Under the pieces are notes generated by a model. That model searched no databases and had not been told where the DNA came from. It saw nothing but the letters and a program-made list of their open reading frames with translations. From the NCBI GenBank assembly GCA_964057225.1, contig OZ059897.1, positions 8,866,001-8,930,000 of the forward strand: DNA of 64,000 bases. Direction: 5' to 3'. Position numbers and translations under genes: made by a program. This document shows positions 37,301 through 52,300 of the stretch, in pieces; the stretch's first letter is position 1, and every line of letters starts with the position of its first letter. The stretch comes from Auanema rhodensis (Eukaryota > Nematoda > Chromadorea > Rhabditida > Rhabditidae).

Positions 37301-39113
37301 TGATGCTCAGTGGTTTTTGTTAATATTTTCTGATAAAACCAGTATTTTTTTTTGAAAAAAGGCATAAGATCATTGATAGACAGAAGGGCCAATGGAAAAT
37401 ATAAGGTTCAATTCAATTGCAGCTCACTAGGTTTTGCATGTATTTTCAAGTTTTTTTTATACGTTTTTACGCATAGTTAAGAACTATTGAAATGTGAGTC
37501 AATAGTGTTTGAGTATTAACGAAGAAAAGTTGGCGGTACAAACAACAATATATATATATATATATATATGTAAAAAGAGAAAAAAACGATATTAAAATCA
37601 AGTTTTAACGGCAAGGATCATGATTGAACAACGGTTAAGCCGAAGCTCTATCTATGTTCTTCACAGCAGCCAAATTACCAAATAAAGGCTGGAAATGAAT
37701 TAGAGCAGTGCTTGGAAAGATGATGTGCTGGAACAGAATAAGTAAGGGGGGAGGAGATTAGATACATATATAGAGGTAGAAGAATGTTAAAAGAGAAGAT
37801 TTAGAATAGCAGAAGAACGATAGATCTTATTGAATGGATAGTATAGTGTAACACAAAAAAACATAAAATATCGTCATCGCAAAATGTAGATGTATGATCA
37901 TTAGTATAGACACACAAGATGAAATTTAGTTTGGTTACCCTCTAACAATCTTTTTTATATTCGTAAATCGACTAAATTGCCAAGTTTAGCTTTAAAATAG
38001 TTTATAAAGGAGATAAAGAGTTGAAATACATAGAGATAATGAATATAAAACGAAGTTCTTTCTCTATACTCTGATGTTTGTTCATTAAGCCATTTCAGAG
38101 AAGGAATTGGGAGAGGGGGGGGGGGAGAGAACGATAACGCTTTAGCTAAATAGTTCTGAACATTTTTAGTTTTGATTCCTAGATATATTAATCTTCCTTA
38201 TTTATCCTCCACCCACAATAACCAATTTATGGCTTTTAGCTAATGTTCGGAACTTAAACTTAACTTGAACAGCATGGATGATAGAGATGAGAGGGTGGAT
38301 ATATCATGAAGTTAGTCAGTTGGTCTTCCTTTTGATTTCTACTTATCTCTTTTGAATGTAGCTAATTCCATTTGCCTATACGTTAATTAGTCAATTCTAG
38401 TAATCGAACGGCAATTCTTCCGGAGCATTTGCTCAATAAGTCAAGCTGGAAGTAAATGATAAGCTCGAGATCGTTGTTGCAGATGCATGCTCATAGTTCG
38501 GAAGTTTGCAGCATTGCAAGACTACCTGAATGAATAGACAACATTGATGGTAAGCTATAGTGAGAAACATTGCAAATGCTTCAGTTTCCAATTGCAAATT
38601 TCAAAATATAATATGAGCATTTATATGTAAAATTAAAGAATTTAAAAAGTTTAAAACAAACTGCTTAACGATGCGATAGAATAAAGATAAAATGTTAAAC
38701 CCTAACATAAACGTTATTGGAGAAAATTGAAAAAACAATGCAGAGTTTTGAAGAAAGCATGATGTTGATGTCAAATAGAAGAGCAAACAGATCAACGAAA
38801 AGGCTTGTGGAATAGTTGCTTCGATGGTAAAGGTTATCGAAAATGAATGAAAATGTGCTTTGCTATGCGTCCGAAATGGCTCTCATAACTTTTCTTCCAA
38901 TAACATCATCATACTCATCTTCTTCAGTACGTCATTTTTACATTTGCTATCTCATTTTTCGCTATTATTCTCTTTTTTCTTTTTTTTTTCATTAAACTAT
39001 ACCGACATTTTCTTCTTGAAGTTGAAGAATACTTGTATAATACAATGGAAAATTCGAGATTCAATATGAAATAGAATAGTATTTATAGGAAAAAATCATG
39101 TATTATGATGATG

Positions 39114-39180
39114 AATATGATAATAATGATGCTGATGATGACGACGACGACGACGACGATGATGATGAGAATAATGATTA
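39114..39180. repeat. GAT/GAC trinucleotide repeat
   Basis: Imperfect GATGATGAY-type repeat with a core of six GAC-like units near 39139-39158. Confidence 0.9.
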
Positions 39181-39814
39181 TATGAATGATGGCGTATCAT
39201 CTATATATGTATATAAGTCAGATGGATTATACTATGCTTACTGAATAATATATTAAAATAGTTAATTGATGATACACATACAATCTTAGGAGTATGATTC
39301 ATAGTCCATCTCTCCCTCGCTCTTTCTGACTCTTTTATTGACAAATAATAAGAAGAAGATTCAAATATTAGACATGGAAATATCATCAACTTGTTGAGAT
39401 TGACATCATCAAATTAATTTGAATATTTTTGAAAAAAATCATAATTTTCTTGCTTTTAAAGCATTTAAACACTGTGGAATGTATGTAAGCGTGGCGCAAA
39501 CAAATGATAATTTTAGGAAAAATAATATTTGACGAATAGCGCAGGCTGCAGAATTGATCAGTTTTGAGATGCGAAAGAGGGAATTCTGCCAAAGTTTTCA
39601 GATATGTATAAGCTTCTGTTGAAGAGGTCAAATTGCGGAAACGAATGATCTTGTGGCATCTATGTGGGGTGAGAATATAAAAATGACAAAACGTTGTAAA
39701 AGAGGGATATATAGTGAGAAGAAAGAACGATAAGTAACTCATGGGTGGGGGGGCATAAAGGGAAATATAGAGAGAGTGGAAGAGCTAGAAATAAATAAAA
39801 AGAAGTTGAGGATA

Positions 39815-39816
<2 letters not shown>

Positions 39817-39877
<61 letters not shown>
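39817..39877. repeat. (GA)n microsatellite
   Basis: Perfect GA repeat, about 60 bp. A G7 run lies 64 bp upstream. Confidence 0.96.
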
Positions 39878-39879
<2 letters not shown>

Positions 39880-40334
39880 CCAGTAAGAAAAGGATTGAGT
39901 GAAGCCAAATGAATAAGGAAAATGAATACAGAGTGGATAAGAATTGAAAATAAAAATGTGGAGATATGAAGCCGAACAGATAGAAGAGCGGAAAGAAAAT
40001 AGAAAATTTTATATATATATATATAGTTAACATGTCATTCATAATAATATAAAGTTTCAAGTACCTTGATGGATGAGTTCAAATAGTTCTCTTTCCATCC
40101 ATCAATTTGGCCGGAAAAAAAAGATCTTACTCTTAAATTCGTTTCTGATACGGTCATTGAAAGTGACGAAATAGAACTGGTGTGAAGATCAATGACTTTT
40201 GGATTTGAAATAAGACTTGATCATCATTTCTCTTTCTATTCATGTATTTGATATTCACATTGAAAATGCTCGTTAAGAAAGTTGTTAATGTCCTAATGCT
40301 AAAGCTTCGATGCATCACTACTTTCTTTGAATTG

Positions 40335-40364
40335 CAAGCTCAAGCTCAAGCTCATGCTCAAGCT
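40335..40364. repeat. Five-copy CAAGCT hexamer repeat
   Basis: Three CAAGCT units, one CATGCT and one CAAGCT, 30 bp in total. Confidence 0.9.
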
Positions 40365-41901
40365 ATTACGTGCATACAACGTGAGATTTCATACAAAGTA
40401 CAATAAAGATTTATTATTTTTCAAAAGTGGTATAGCACAAATCAGTTATCTCACTTGATTTAGCCATTTGAAATAAGTGTATATTACAAAAACTTCACGT
40501 ATTCTCACGCTGATCTCCAAAATATTCTAGATCTCACAGCTTCTTCTGTCTTTTCTTCTCTCTTAGACTTTTTGCTCAAAATATGAAAGAAAAGAAAAAC
40601 TGTTTGTCTTTTCGGTTGCATATGTGCATAAAGCGTATTTATATCAAGCTAACTATCTCTCATATAATATAACAATCTGGAGAATATAAGAAGTAATGTT
40701 CAATCCTCTCAATACGTATGTGGAGCAGCAACAGCATGCACATGAGCACATGTACAGCCTTAGCTGATTCAATGTTTCTGTTTTTCTTTTGCACCAATTA
40801 GATGTAACAAAGAAACTTTCCATATAGCTTTACAATATCCATTAGTTTGATCAGAATTTTAATCAAACACAGTATTCACATCCGTAATCAAACACAGTGC
40901 TCTCACGTTGTTGATTAGGTCTAGAAAAAGGAAACATGAAAACGAATATCTTTTTTCCATTTTCTTTTAAAAAAGAAAAAACAGAACAGAAAAGATTAAA
41001 TGTTCAAGAGTAGGCTGAAGATAATTCTTGCAACTTGCCAGATTTAAGCTTGAAAATTGGTAATATGATTAAGAGACCCGGAAATACGCTAAGTCTGTAG
41101 AAATTAAGAAGTTTCAGAATATCTCTTTGAAGACATCTATCTAAATATAAAGAAAAATCTAACAAAGATATAAATAGACACAATAGGTCTTTAAAATCCT
41201 TTGCGTAACATCCAACTTGCAAGAGCATCATGCATGTTCAAAGGATTATCATCATGCAAGAGCATGTTGAAAGAACTGCAGTACGAAAAAAAACGACGGA
41301 AACTATATGAAATGATGGAAGACAAGAAAAAAAATTAGAAGAAACAGATGAAATTTTTTAAAGGATGTTCAAACTTTTAAAAAGCATTTTTAAGTATTCA
41401 AGCGGTAGCATGTTCAGGTAAAGTTAAAGAGTTTCAATAGCATATGAAAAAGGATAAATGTGCTATCAATCATCATTTAGCTGGTCAATGAGCTCTTCTT
41501 CTCTTAAACTCTCTGAATAGAATAAAATCATCAGTTTTCCGGAAAAATTCGGAAATCAGTGGCCAGGAAGATCGATGATTAGTTCTTTATGATATATGAT
41601 GGGTTTCATTTCAATTTATTTAAGCCAATTCAATAATAATCAAAACATCTGTGTGTAGGAGTGCGTATAGTAGGGTGTGTAGTTCAAAGAAAGTAAAAAG
41701 AGATTAATTGAAAATGGATATGTACATTGAATATTCTGATTCTGCTTCTGATTTATTGTTTGCAAAATCTTTTTAGTATAATAATTTGAAAAATAAATAA
41801 GTTATATATATATATATATATAGCTAATTATACTATTTATATGCATATAATATATATTTATGTACAAAAATTCAACAGATCTTAATCAAAAGTACAATAT
41901 G

Positions 41902-41939
41902 ACGATGATGATGCTGCTGCTGCTGCTGCTGATGATGAT
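41902..41939. repeat. GAT/GCT trinucleotide repeat
   Basis: GATGATGAT flanks around six CTG units. Confidence 0.9.
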
Positions 41940-42830
41940 CATGCTATATGTGCATGTGAAAAGACAAAAAGCTTTTTTGAAAACTGAATTCATGAAAATA
42001 TGAAGAAATAAGTACTTTTAGTAGTTTATATAGATTTTATTGTATAATAGTTTGTACATAAACTATACTGAAAGAAAGCTGTTACATCATTGAAATTGAA
42101 ATTTCATAGAAAAAGTCTGAAGGATATGTGTCATATACTCATCTCTGGATATCTATTTATACTAACTATATACATATAGTTATCGTAATCTATTTCTTAA
42201 AATGCCAAAGATATGGAACTAAGTAATGGAACCAAAATATTCAATTTTCAATTGAAGAAAAGATAGTAGGCATGAAAGCTCGACTGGACTCGTTTAACAG
42301 TTGAAATAATAATTTGAACTTGAATTGAGTTAATGAGCCAGTTAGCAATACGCCAAATGGCTATTCGTCAGATGACCATTTATCTTAAGACTTATAAATG
42401 ACACTAAATTATATAATTTTAAGTAAATAGTTAGATAATCTTGGTAGAGAAAAAAATTTAGTAGATTTTATGCGAAAGCTGCTAAAATGACGACAATAGA
42501 GCTAAGCTCCAAATGAGAATCAAACAAGTAGCTTGAAATGAGGATCGAAAAATGTGCGATCAATCTTCTTTTCGAGTTCTAAGAATTTGAACCAAAAAAA
42601 AATAAAAGAGGAATTTACCTCCAAGAAGCAAAGAATATTTGTATAGATTTATGAGTTTTAAAATTCATGAAAAGCTAAAACAACATGGGGGGAAAATGAA
42701 ATGTTGTTAGAAGATGAATGTGTTGGTGTCAAAGAAGAAGAGAAATTCAAGTCAAAGGTATGCAGCATATGTGATAGAATTCTTGCAGAAGGAAAAAAGA
42801 TCTAGCGAGAGAGTGTGAGTCTGTGGAAAA

Positions 42831-42832
42831 GA

Positions 42833-42878
<46 letters not shown>
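42831..42878. repeat. (GA)n microsatellite
   Basis: GA repeat, about 46 bp. Confidence 0.95.
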
Positions 42879-42881
<3 letters not shown>

Positions 42882-44101
42882 AGTGACGGTGAAAACTGGA
42901 TATAAGGTTAGCTATTTCATTGCCTTTCCATTTTTTTTCCTTTTTTTGACTTTTTATCCTGCTCATTTTGTGCTCTCAAGGATAATAAAACCTGATCAAG
43001 CCTAAAATTAAGAAACAACATAATTGTATGAGACATGAGATGCTATGAAAGTAGAAAAACGATATACAAGGTGAAATGTATGGATGAATGAAACTTTTTC
43101 CAAGTCTATTTGATAATAAAAAAAGTTGAAAAAGAAAAATTGAGCAAAATTAAGATGAAATACCGAAAGAGATGAAAATGAGAATTGTATGAATTCCACA
43201 GATCAATACGAAAACCCAAGAAAACTGAAGAAGTTGTATATGTCGCAGCATTCTTCACGTGGAAGCCACACGTTGAGCTTGATTGTCATGTTCTTACGTC
43301 AAGCTCACTCTTACTACTCTATATTTAGAAAATTTGAAGGACAGAGAAGGAATAAGCTGAATAAATAGGAATATATATATATATATATATATAAGCTTTA
43401 CTAGATATCTTTAATTAGGAGAATGAAAGTAAAATTAAAATTTGTAAAAATGAAAAGAACATACGAATAGTTCATCAGTGAACTGAGCTTTATCGAAAAA
43501 CAGAAAAATGAGTATCTGAGTGGGCATCACTGAATTATTAACGAAATCAAACATTGTTTTGGATAATATGTAAAAGTCGAATATTAGATTTGGGATGCAG
43601 TGTGCATGAGGTCGAACCTCATATGTATGTGGTATGCTGACATCACAACACAACTAACTAACGCATCCCATCATCCATTTATATACATAGATAGAGATAT
43701 AAAAAGGGAAATAGAGCAGAGCAAAAGAGATACACATATACAGAGATTATAGACTTCGTTTCAAAAATCACGAAGAAATGAGAGTTCGTTATGCATGTGA
43801 CGTATTTCATGGATTATTCGTATAGTTAGTATACGAAATCTACATATTCAACTATGGAGCGAGTGCTCTTTCATAAACCAAAACGATAATAGTAAAAGCA
43901 AAACATGATACTCGAACTATGATTCAACATGGATTCAGAGAATGAAGCTTGAATAAAGCATGGTTTGTAGAAATTGAGAGTTCATTCTTTTTCAGCTTTG
44001 CAATCCGTCCGTCTGTTCGTGTGGTGCCTGTGAGTCTGAAGTTAACCGTAGACCTCCTCGATTAGAGGAAATGGGAGGAGCGTGACAGCTTCGAGAAGTG
44101 C

Positions 44102-44113
44102 GGGGGGGGGGGG
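44102..44113 (+). repeat. G12 homopolymer
   Basis: Longest guanine run of the window, on the + strand, within a less AT-rich patch (about 44000-44180). Confidence 0.95.
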
Positions 44114-44937
44114 AAGAGGTTGAGGAAGAGACTGAGATGAAGGAGTGGTGGGTGCAGTTGAAAGCGGGGGCGACTAGTAGAATTGAAGCTTTATATAAAG
44201 TCTTAATAAGGTGTATAAGATTCGAACAACCCATTACGTCATCTACAGAGGAAGCATGGATAAAAAAAAGTTGGGAATGAGATAATGTTAAGCAGAAGAT
44301 CGCTCATAAACGAATTTTCATTCGCATATCCTATATTTAATTTTCATTTTCTTTCACTTTGTCTCAATTTCTATACTTCTCTTACCGCTTCGTTTCACTT
44401 TTCATATGACGAAGCAAGAGCAAGCCTATGTAGTATCAGCCTCTTTAGTACGTATGAATGGTGGCAATTCTTAAATTAAAAGCCATTAATTTATATTTTG
44501 AGTCAAAAAAGACAAGATACTTCAGACGAATGGATGAATGAATGTTTACATAAAAGTTATGCATAAACACAAACACATACACATATACACATTCAAAATT
44601 AAGTTTCTATTATAGAATCTTATCAAAATTTTATATTTTTCTAGGGATAAATTACGTCATTGAAGTACCGATTAGATATTCAGCTATTAAAGTTTTAAAA
44701 TTGTTGTAATTGGACACAAATAATGGATAATGGGAGAGAAAATTAACAGGAAAGCTGAAATGAAACGTCAGCTAGGTTCAGGACCAGAGCCTCCATGTGC
44801 ATATACTTGCACAAGCTCAACTTGAACATTTCCTAACATTGAAAGTAAATTGTGTCTTATGTTTATGAGAAAAAAAAGTTGGAATTCAGAAAACTAAATG
44901 TCATTTGAAGGTGAAAATATAAATAAATTTCTATAAT

Positions 44938-44939
<2 letters not shown>

Positions 44940-44979
<40 letters not shown>
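44940..44979. repeat. (CT)n microsatellite
   Basis: CT repeat, about 38 bp. Confidence 0.95.
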
Positions 44980-44981
<2 letters not shown>

Positions 44982-45823
44982 TTTCTAAATATACTACTGA
45001 CTTCTCTTGCCTTTCAAATGTTTTTTTCTCATTATTGAAATGCTAACTATAAATACAATATGACAATGATGTCATATCATCTTTAAACTCGCCTTTAACA
45101 TTACGGGAGGGAGGGGGGGGGTGGAGGTCTATTAAGAGAGTTTATAGCTATAATGGATATTACTAAAGATAGAAAGATACAGAAAGAGAGAGAAAGAAAG
45201 AGAGAGGGAATGAGAGAGCACAAGTGAGAAAAAAGGAGAAAAAAGCTATTTCACCTGATGAATATCGTCATAAATGTCAAAGATCAAATACTTGACGCTC
45301 TTGAAATATTTTATTTCTTCGAATTCAAATCATTTTTGTTTTAATATTTTTTGAAGTCACAATAATCATTATTAGCTTATAATATGAATCAAAATGACGA
45401 TTAGATTTTGAGTTGTAACCTCGTGGGCGAAATATTTCAGATCTGATGGCAAGTCATTCGTGAACTGCTCGGAGACCAATAAACCTTCAGACGAACAGCC
45501 CACTGATGGCATAATGACTCCGACAGCTTGATATAAGCTGAATTTTGAACTTTTTGTGTTTAAATAGAAGTTCTGCTAAAATAACACTTAAGAGGGAACT
45601 ATGTATATAATAAGGTCGACTCTTTTCAAGCTCATTAAGCAAGCTGGAGTTTTTGAATTAAAGATCATAGCCCACAGTACTTGATGCTCTTATATCATTC
45701 ATTAAGTTGAACTTATTACGACATCATTATTTATTTAAAAAATAAATATTAAAAGAACATATAGATTATAATCGTTTAACATATGTTTATCTTTTATATT
45801 TTTAGTGCAAAATCCAAACTTCT

Positions 45824-45827
<4 letters not shown>

Positions 45828-45921
<94 letters not shown>

Positions 45922-45936
45922 CTCTCTCTCTCTCTC
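45828..45936. repeat. Long (CT)n microsatellite
   Basis: About 108 bp of CT with one CCCTCC interruption near 45917. Confidence 0.97.
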
Positions 45937-47999
45937 ATCGAATTTTCATTATTATGGTTAGCATTACATTATATAATCAAGTTTTCAATTTTTATTACAA
46001 AGAAATGTTTTGTATAATTGCAAATAAAAGAATAAGTTATCTTTAACGTAATATAGGACATATGCTTGTTGCTTGTTTACAAAAAAAAAAGAATATATAA
46101 ATAGAAGTTATAATATTGTTTTTTTTTATATAAATATAATATATTATAACTAGATGATCTTTGATATTTCTCATAATAAAAATCCTTCTAATGTTAGTAA
46201 GTATTCAGAATATAAGGACGTCAAGAAAACAAGTACAGAATTCAAAAAAAAAAGGAAAAACTTATTTTTTTAATTTAATTCCAATGGGCACATCTTGGCT
46301 TCAACTGAGCTTCATTTCATAAATATAGTATATTCTATGAATAACTCCTTTTCAATCTCTTTCCCTCTCTCACTCTCCCTTTCTCAATCTTCATACTTTC
46401 AGTTCTTTTTTGTATTTTCCTCATCAAAATTGAAGTCCAAATTGAAGTTTATAGTTTTTTTATTTGAAAGAAATAGATAGGAATGCTATCAATGCATTAC
46501 AACACTCCAATAGACCGAGTTTATAAATCAAGCGGTAATATGAGAACTTCAAATTATTATATGGTATAGTTAACAGGAAATTCATATTTGAGAGGTTTTT
46601 TTTATAAAAGATACTTAATCTTTTGGAATAAATACAAAGTAAATTTTGAGCATTTTTTTCAGAAGACTATGATGAATTTCTTAAATTCTGATCAATTCTT
46701 GAGTGGTTGTGAGATGGAGAATAAGAAAAAATATATTATAATTCGATGTAAAGATGAGGAAAGGGTTTTTCTGATCCACAGACATGAATGGTAGCAAAAA
46801 CATTTGTTAGTTGAATAATGTTATCAGTAATATATTGAATAAAGAAAAAAAAATTCTTCTTTTACTTACAAGCAATGAGATTTGCAGCGAAATTGTTTTA
46901 AAACAAAATGAAATGTGCAACATATAGAGAGAAGAGAGAAGAGTAGAGGACACCCGCAATGGAGGTGGTGCATTTTGTGAAAAAAAAATGAAAAGAAATA
47001 ACAAATGAAATTGAAAAACAAGTTAAGGAGCTTGTGTTTATGTTAGATTACCATCCTACTGCTACTGCTCAACCATAAATGCTGGAAAGTGAGAAAGTCA
47101 GAGTGAAAGGAAGGGAAGGAGAGAGGATGAAGGAAGGAAAGTGAGTGATTGGAAGTGAAGAAGAAGTTGGAGAGAGAAGAGTGAATGAAAGTATCGGACT
47201 GTCAGAAACTGGGGGAAGAGTGAGCGAATGATATAAATAAGGAATACCTTATAAAGAAAAAAAACAGGGAAAAACAAGAATACTACAAAGAAGTTCTCTT
47301 GAAAAATGATTCAGATGACCGGACACACATATCATCAGGACACATCGAAGCTGACGTCAAACCGGAGATGATTCAATGTAATCTTTCCGTTTCAAATGAA
47401 TTAGTTTAATATTTAAAAATCAAAGAATATCATATGTTTTTTTTGGTTGTTGTGTCTTAAAGACGTAATTTAAAATATCCGAATAAGGGGAAAAAACTTG
47501 TAAAGTGTGAGATGGGTAGGTGTAGAAATGCCATCGTCGGCTCTAATTGAGTTCATCGTCAAGACATCTGCAGGACTAATTTGGTGTCAATTCATCAGAA
47601 ATATATTCTCATTTGAGAGCCTAAAATAAAAATAAAAATTTTCTTTTTATCATTTAAATATGCTATATAGTCTGATTGAAAATGAAATTATGGCATTTCA
47701 AGTTTTTTTTTAGTTTTCATTCATGCATAATACTGAGGTAACATCTATAATAAAAACAAAAAAAAGTGCTTCAATGCATCCATGTGTACACATATTTTCC
47801 TTCGTAATACCTAATCTCTTTCCAGATTTTGATGACAGAAAATGAGAATAATATTGAACTGCAAAAGCTTCCTTTCGGTGGGCTGCTAACGATAGGCTCT
47901 CGTCTTTCTGGACTTGTCATTCACATCTTATATTCTTTGCAACGGAATGAAATGAAGAGGAAATGGACACTACATTGCGAAGCTAAAAAATGATAAAGA

Positions 48000-48066
48000 T
48001 AGAGAGAGTGAGAGAGAGAGAGTGTGTGTGTGTATGAGAGAGAGAAAGAGAAAGAGAATAGGGGGG
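48000..48066. repeat. (GA)n/(GT)n compound microsatellite with G6
   Basis: GA repeat with an inner GTGTGTGTGT block near 48021-48032, ending in a G6 run at 48061-48066. Confidence 0.9.
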
Positions 48067-49254
48067 TTGGCAGAAAGAAGAAAGAGAGACGTATAGAATG
48101 AAGAGATAAGAAGAGACAGTAGGAACCAACCGTTCACGTACAGCACATGGGCAAGACAAGTGAATTTGACGGGAGTACACGTGAACCACGTGAAAAGAGA
48201 AAAAGAAATTTGAAAAGTTTAATCAGAGAAACATAGAGAGCAACAGCATAACATGGGAATTACATCAAGTAATGATACAATATATTTGAAAAGGGCAAAA
48301 TGTGAAGAAATGGTCAAAGTTCAAGTTGATTATGTTCTTAATTTTAACGAATAACGAGACTAATCGTTAAAAATATAAAGCTATAAAACTATATTACTAT
48401 ATATAATATAATATATATATATATATATTTATTTATTAGAAAAAATATATTTGTTTATAAACACTTAACAGTATATACTTTGGAATTTAAATTCATAAAT
48501 CTGTTTAGTGTGACGACGGTCAATCCCTATTCGGGATTAGAGAGTACGAATCCACCTACTAGCTAATCTGACGTCAATTTTGACAAGTTATTTGTATATA
48601 TAATGATGTATATATACTCTGAAATCTTAACGAACTAAAACTACAGCAAGACAGCTTGTTGGACACATTCTCTTCTCAACGAGAAAATGTAAGAAAAAGT
48701 GATGTTAACAATACCAAAACACAAAAAAAACACATCGGAAAGTTTGGAATGTGCTGCCGCAGCACACATATACCATATATTCAGTTAAGAAGACAAGGGC
48801 TTCTCCCACAATTTGAAAGAATTATCTGACAGATTTGGACAAATTGCCTCATATAAATCCAACAAAAACAGACTCGTTTAAATTTTAATAAGAGATAAAT
48901 TGAATGAAGTATTGTAAAAAGTAAAAAGACACATGCTCAATATCAATGTAATCTTCGAAGAGGCGGTAGAGAAAGGGTAGACGGATGACAAAACAACAAC
49001 TAAATTGATGACTATAGTCATTCAAGATTTGTCATTCTGTTTCCTTTTTTTAAGTAATTGAAGTGTAGTTCACACATCCATAAACGGATTGTAGTATCTC
49101 TCATAATAAAGGTCGAATTTATTTATTTTTCGCGATTACAGAAGCTCTCAACATGATGTTCACAAATATAACTTTTAGAGTGAAATTAGTTGAAGTATAA
49201 GAAGAGAAAGATGAATCATAGAGAGAGCAGGTTAAAGTAGGAAGAGGAGGTTGC

Positions 49255-49258
<4 letters not shown>

Positions 49259-49312
<54 letters not shown>
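49259..49312. repeat. (GA)n microsatellite
   Basis: Perfect GA repeat, about 54 bp. It is the last GA tract before the MSH4/prominin end of the window. Confidence 0.96.
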
Positions 49313-49317
<5 letters not shown>

Positions 49318-52300
49318 ATGTGAATGATAGAAGACTGAAAATTCAAAAATTGATTAAAGAATAATAAATGTTGGAGAAAGAGTTAATGAAGAAAACTAGG
49401 TGAAAGTACGAGAAATGTTTAATTTATAATTTTTTTATCCGCTCAATCGAAGTCAATGAAGCACAATGAGAAAATAAAGTTAGTGAGCTCAGAATTTTTT
49501 ATTAGAATTGTCTTAATTGCTATAGAGTTGTCATTAAGAAAAAGAATGTAATATACTAGATAGATAGAAGAAATATATAGATACATATCCATCTCTATCT
49601 ATATGTGTATATGCATTTCTAATTTGAAAATGAGGAATAAAAGACTTTTCCGACTGTTTTTCGTCAGCTTTGATCTTGTCCTAATGCTGTTCAAACGTAA
49701 AGCTACTACTGAATGTCAAAAAGACGAATTAATGAAATATTATAAGTAACTTTTCTTATAGAATCATATTCACAATAAATAGTTCATTATTAATATAGTA
49801 CTATAGTAGTACTAGTAATAGTAATAGTAATAGATAGAAAAAGTGAATGGAAGAGAAGGATAAGAAGGGAAATATGCATGGTAGATGCCTAAATTTTCAA
49901 AAACATTGATTGATAAAAAAATTTTTTGACAAAAAGTTCATGAAAATATAATCAGTGCTGTGAATCTTCTTCTGGGAATCTGATTAAGATATGCATTAAT
50001 CCTTTGATTTCGCAAAATGAATTATTTATACTTTCTTCCTGTAATCTGAATTATAATTTTATGAAAAAAAATGAACACAGGATGAGAAGAAATTCAATAA
50101 TTAATTCAAATTCTACAGCATTTCAGCAGCTTTAAATATACAAAAGACACATATAGAAGATTATTATTATGTTATTGATTGGTTATTTTGCTATATTTCT
50201 CTTTGGTGAAAGAGTATTAAACGTTTTGCTCTGTGGGAGAAGAAATTAACCAAGTTGAATTGAAGGATGAGATCGTCGTCTTTGTCGCCTAGATGTCCTC
50301 TTCCTCATGTACTTATATTAGGCTTTTGTCATTTGACAACTTTGCATCACAGGTTTAGTCACAGGGTGTCTCTTTCTCTTCTGATGTCCATCCGCGAAGG
50401 AAGTCATCAAGATGTGAAGGTTGAAACAATTAGAACAAGCTTTAAAGCTACATGCAAGAGTTCTATATATGAGTTCTCTATCTCTTTCATCATTTATTTC
50501 ATCTGATAGTTCTTATTGGTACTAGTCACCTTATTAGAAAATTATAACGACGTTTATAAGAATATTTCATATGTTTCACATTTATTTTTATTTTTTAATT
50601 TTTTTTTTTGAAAAAAAAAACAAAAAATGCAGGAAAAAATAGAAGGAGATTGCAAAAGAAATAATCCATTCAAAACCGAATTTATATTGTTTTTATGGAG
50701 TTATTAAAATACAATCTTTTATTACATGTGAAATAAATAAATTATGTTCAAGCTCCATGTATACTATTCCAGAAAACTCAAGAGTACACTTTTTGTCTCC
50801 GTTTCCAAAAAAATACAACTGGAATATTGCTTGCAAAAGGTTAAGCTTCCAAGTATTCATTGAATTTTCCAGATCGTTAACGGAAAATCTTGTGCCTTCG
50901 TATCATTACTTCATGAAGAAGCTTGTAAGTTGTCAAAATGGCTCTCAGAGCAAGGAACTTATTTCATTTTAACGGAAGTGCACTAGCAGCCAGAACTGGA
51001 AGTGTTCACTAACCTATATAAAATTTTACCTTTTATTATACTTCAAAATGAATATTCAGGTGTGCAAACGGAAAAATAGAAATCTGACCTCAACTAGTAC
51101 GACTTATCTGGATGAGTGAAAGCGTAAATAAATATTATAATTCGTAAAATAAAATGAAAAAAAAAAGAAAAAATAGAGAAAAGACTACCGTGTATATACG
51201 AGTTAAACAATATTTGTTGGATGAGAAGGGATATGATTCATTTTCCAGAAATCGTGATATTCCTTAAGTGACACATAATATTCGGAAATTTTGATGGCCG
51301 TTCCAATTAAAAAAAATTTCTTGAAGCAATGGTTTTTAAAGAATCAAGGAAGAGTAATAAACTGAGTGTTGTTTTCAGGGCCAAAGCAATGAGCCATTTC
51401 TTCAAAAAAACAGAATTAAGCAAACTATGGGTCTACAAGAAGAAAAAGAAGCAAAAAAAATCTTTTTCAATGTTATGACGGTTAGTTTATAAAATTATTT
51501 AAACACATACTTGAAAGTACAATTATGCTCTAAATTTGAAGAAACAATTTTGAAGAATTCGTTTGGGCTAATCGATCTCAATCAGCTTTTGTTAAAACTT
51601 CACACAAAGTTTTTAAAGAGATTAAATTCGTGTAAACTAACTGTGATGTGAATTGTTATTGGTGTTAAGTTCTGTACTAATATAGAATTAGTAACATTCT
51701 TTCGTTAGTCAAGCAACATTATCTAATTTATTCAAGTTTTTGAAACAAGGGCAAAAATCTTCAAAGAAAAATTTGTTTTTCGTCAAAAAAAAAATAATTC
51801 AATTTACATAAACATAATTGATAATTTAATTATTGATATGAACTTTTATTTTTATTAAAGAAACTTTTTCATGAACAAAAATGTTCAAAAAAATGTTCAA
51901 AAATTCAAATGCAATTAGAATTAAATGAAAAAATAATAATAAAAGCTATAAAATAACGCTGAGGACATATCATTTTCTTAAATATTCTATTTCGTTGCAC
52001 TCATTAAATCTAAATATAACCTATATTTGTTGATATCATAATAAAAGAATGTTGAAAATATGTCCAAATATGCTCATACACAGTTTCCCTTTTGAAAGCG
52101 GAGGGCACACATAGTTCTAACTACAGTCATTAGCAATGGAAGCCCGACACTCCAAAATGGACAAATCCATATATCTCTTATCAAACTATAGAAAACAGTT
52201 TTTCAAAGAAAATTATTTCATAATCTTTCAATGTTTTTACTTGAAAACCATATAATTAATAATAACTATTTAAAAAATTAAAATGAAAATTTTTCCTGTA

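Noticed and set aside
43600-43625. GAGGTCGAACCTC inverted repeat resembling a tRNA T-arm
   Set aside because: Stem and loop sizes are wrong and no acceptor or anticodon stem surrounds it.
50757-50972. 71-codon frame on + with mixed composition
   Set aside because: No family resemblance and no linked exon. Could be decayed transposon sequence but this cannot be supported.
51379-51480. Possible isolated exon between TTTTCAG and GTTAGT on +
   Set aside because: 34 open codons with common splice words is near chance in AT-rich DNA, and no partner exon was found.
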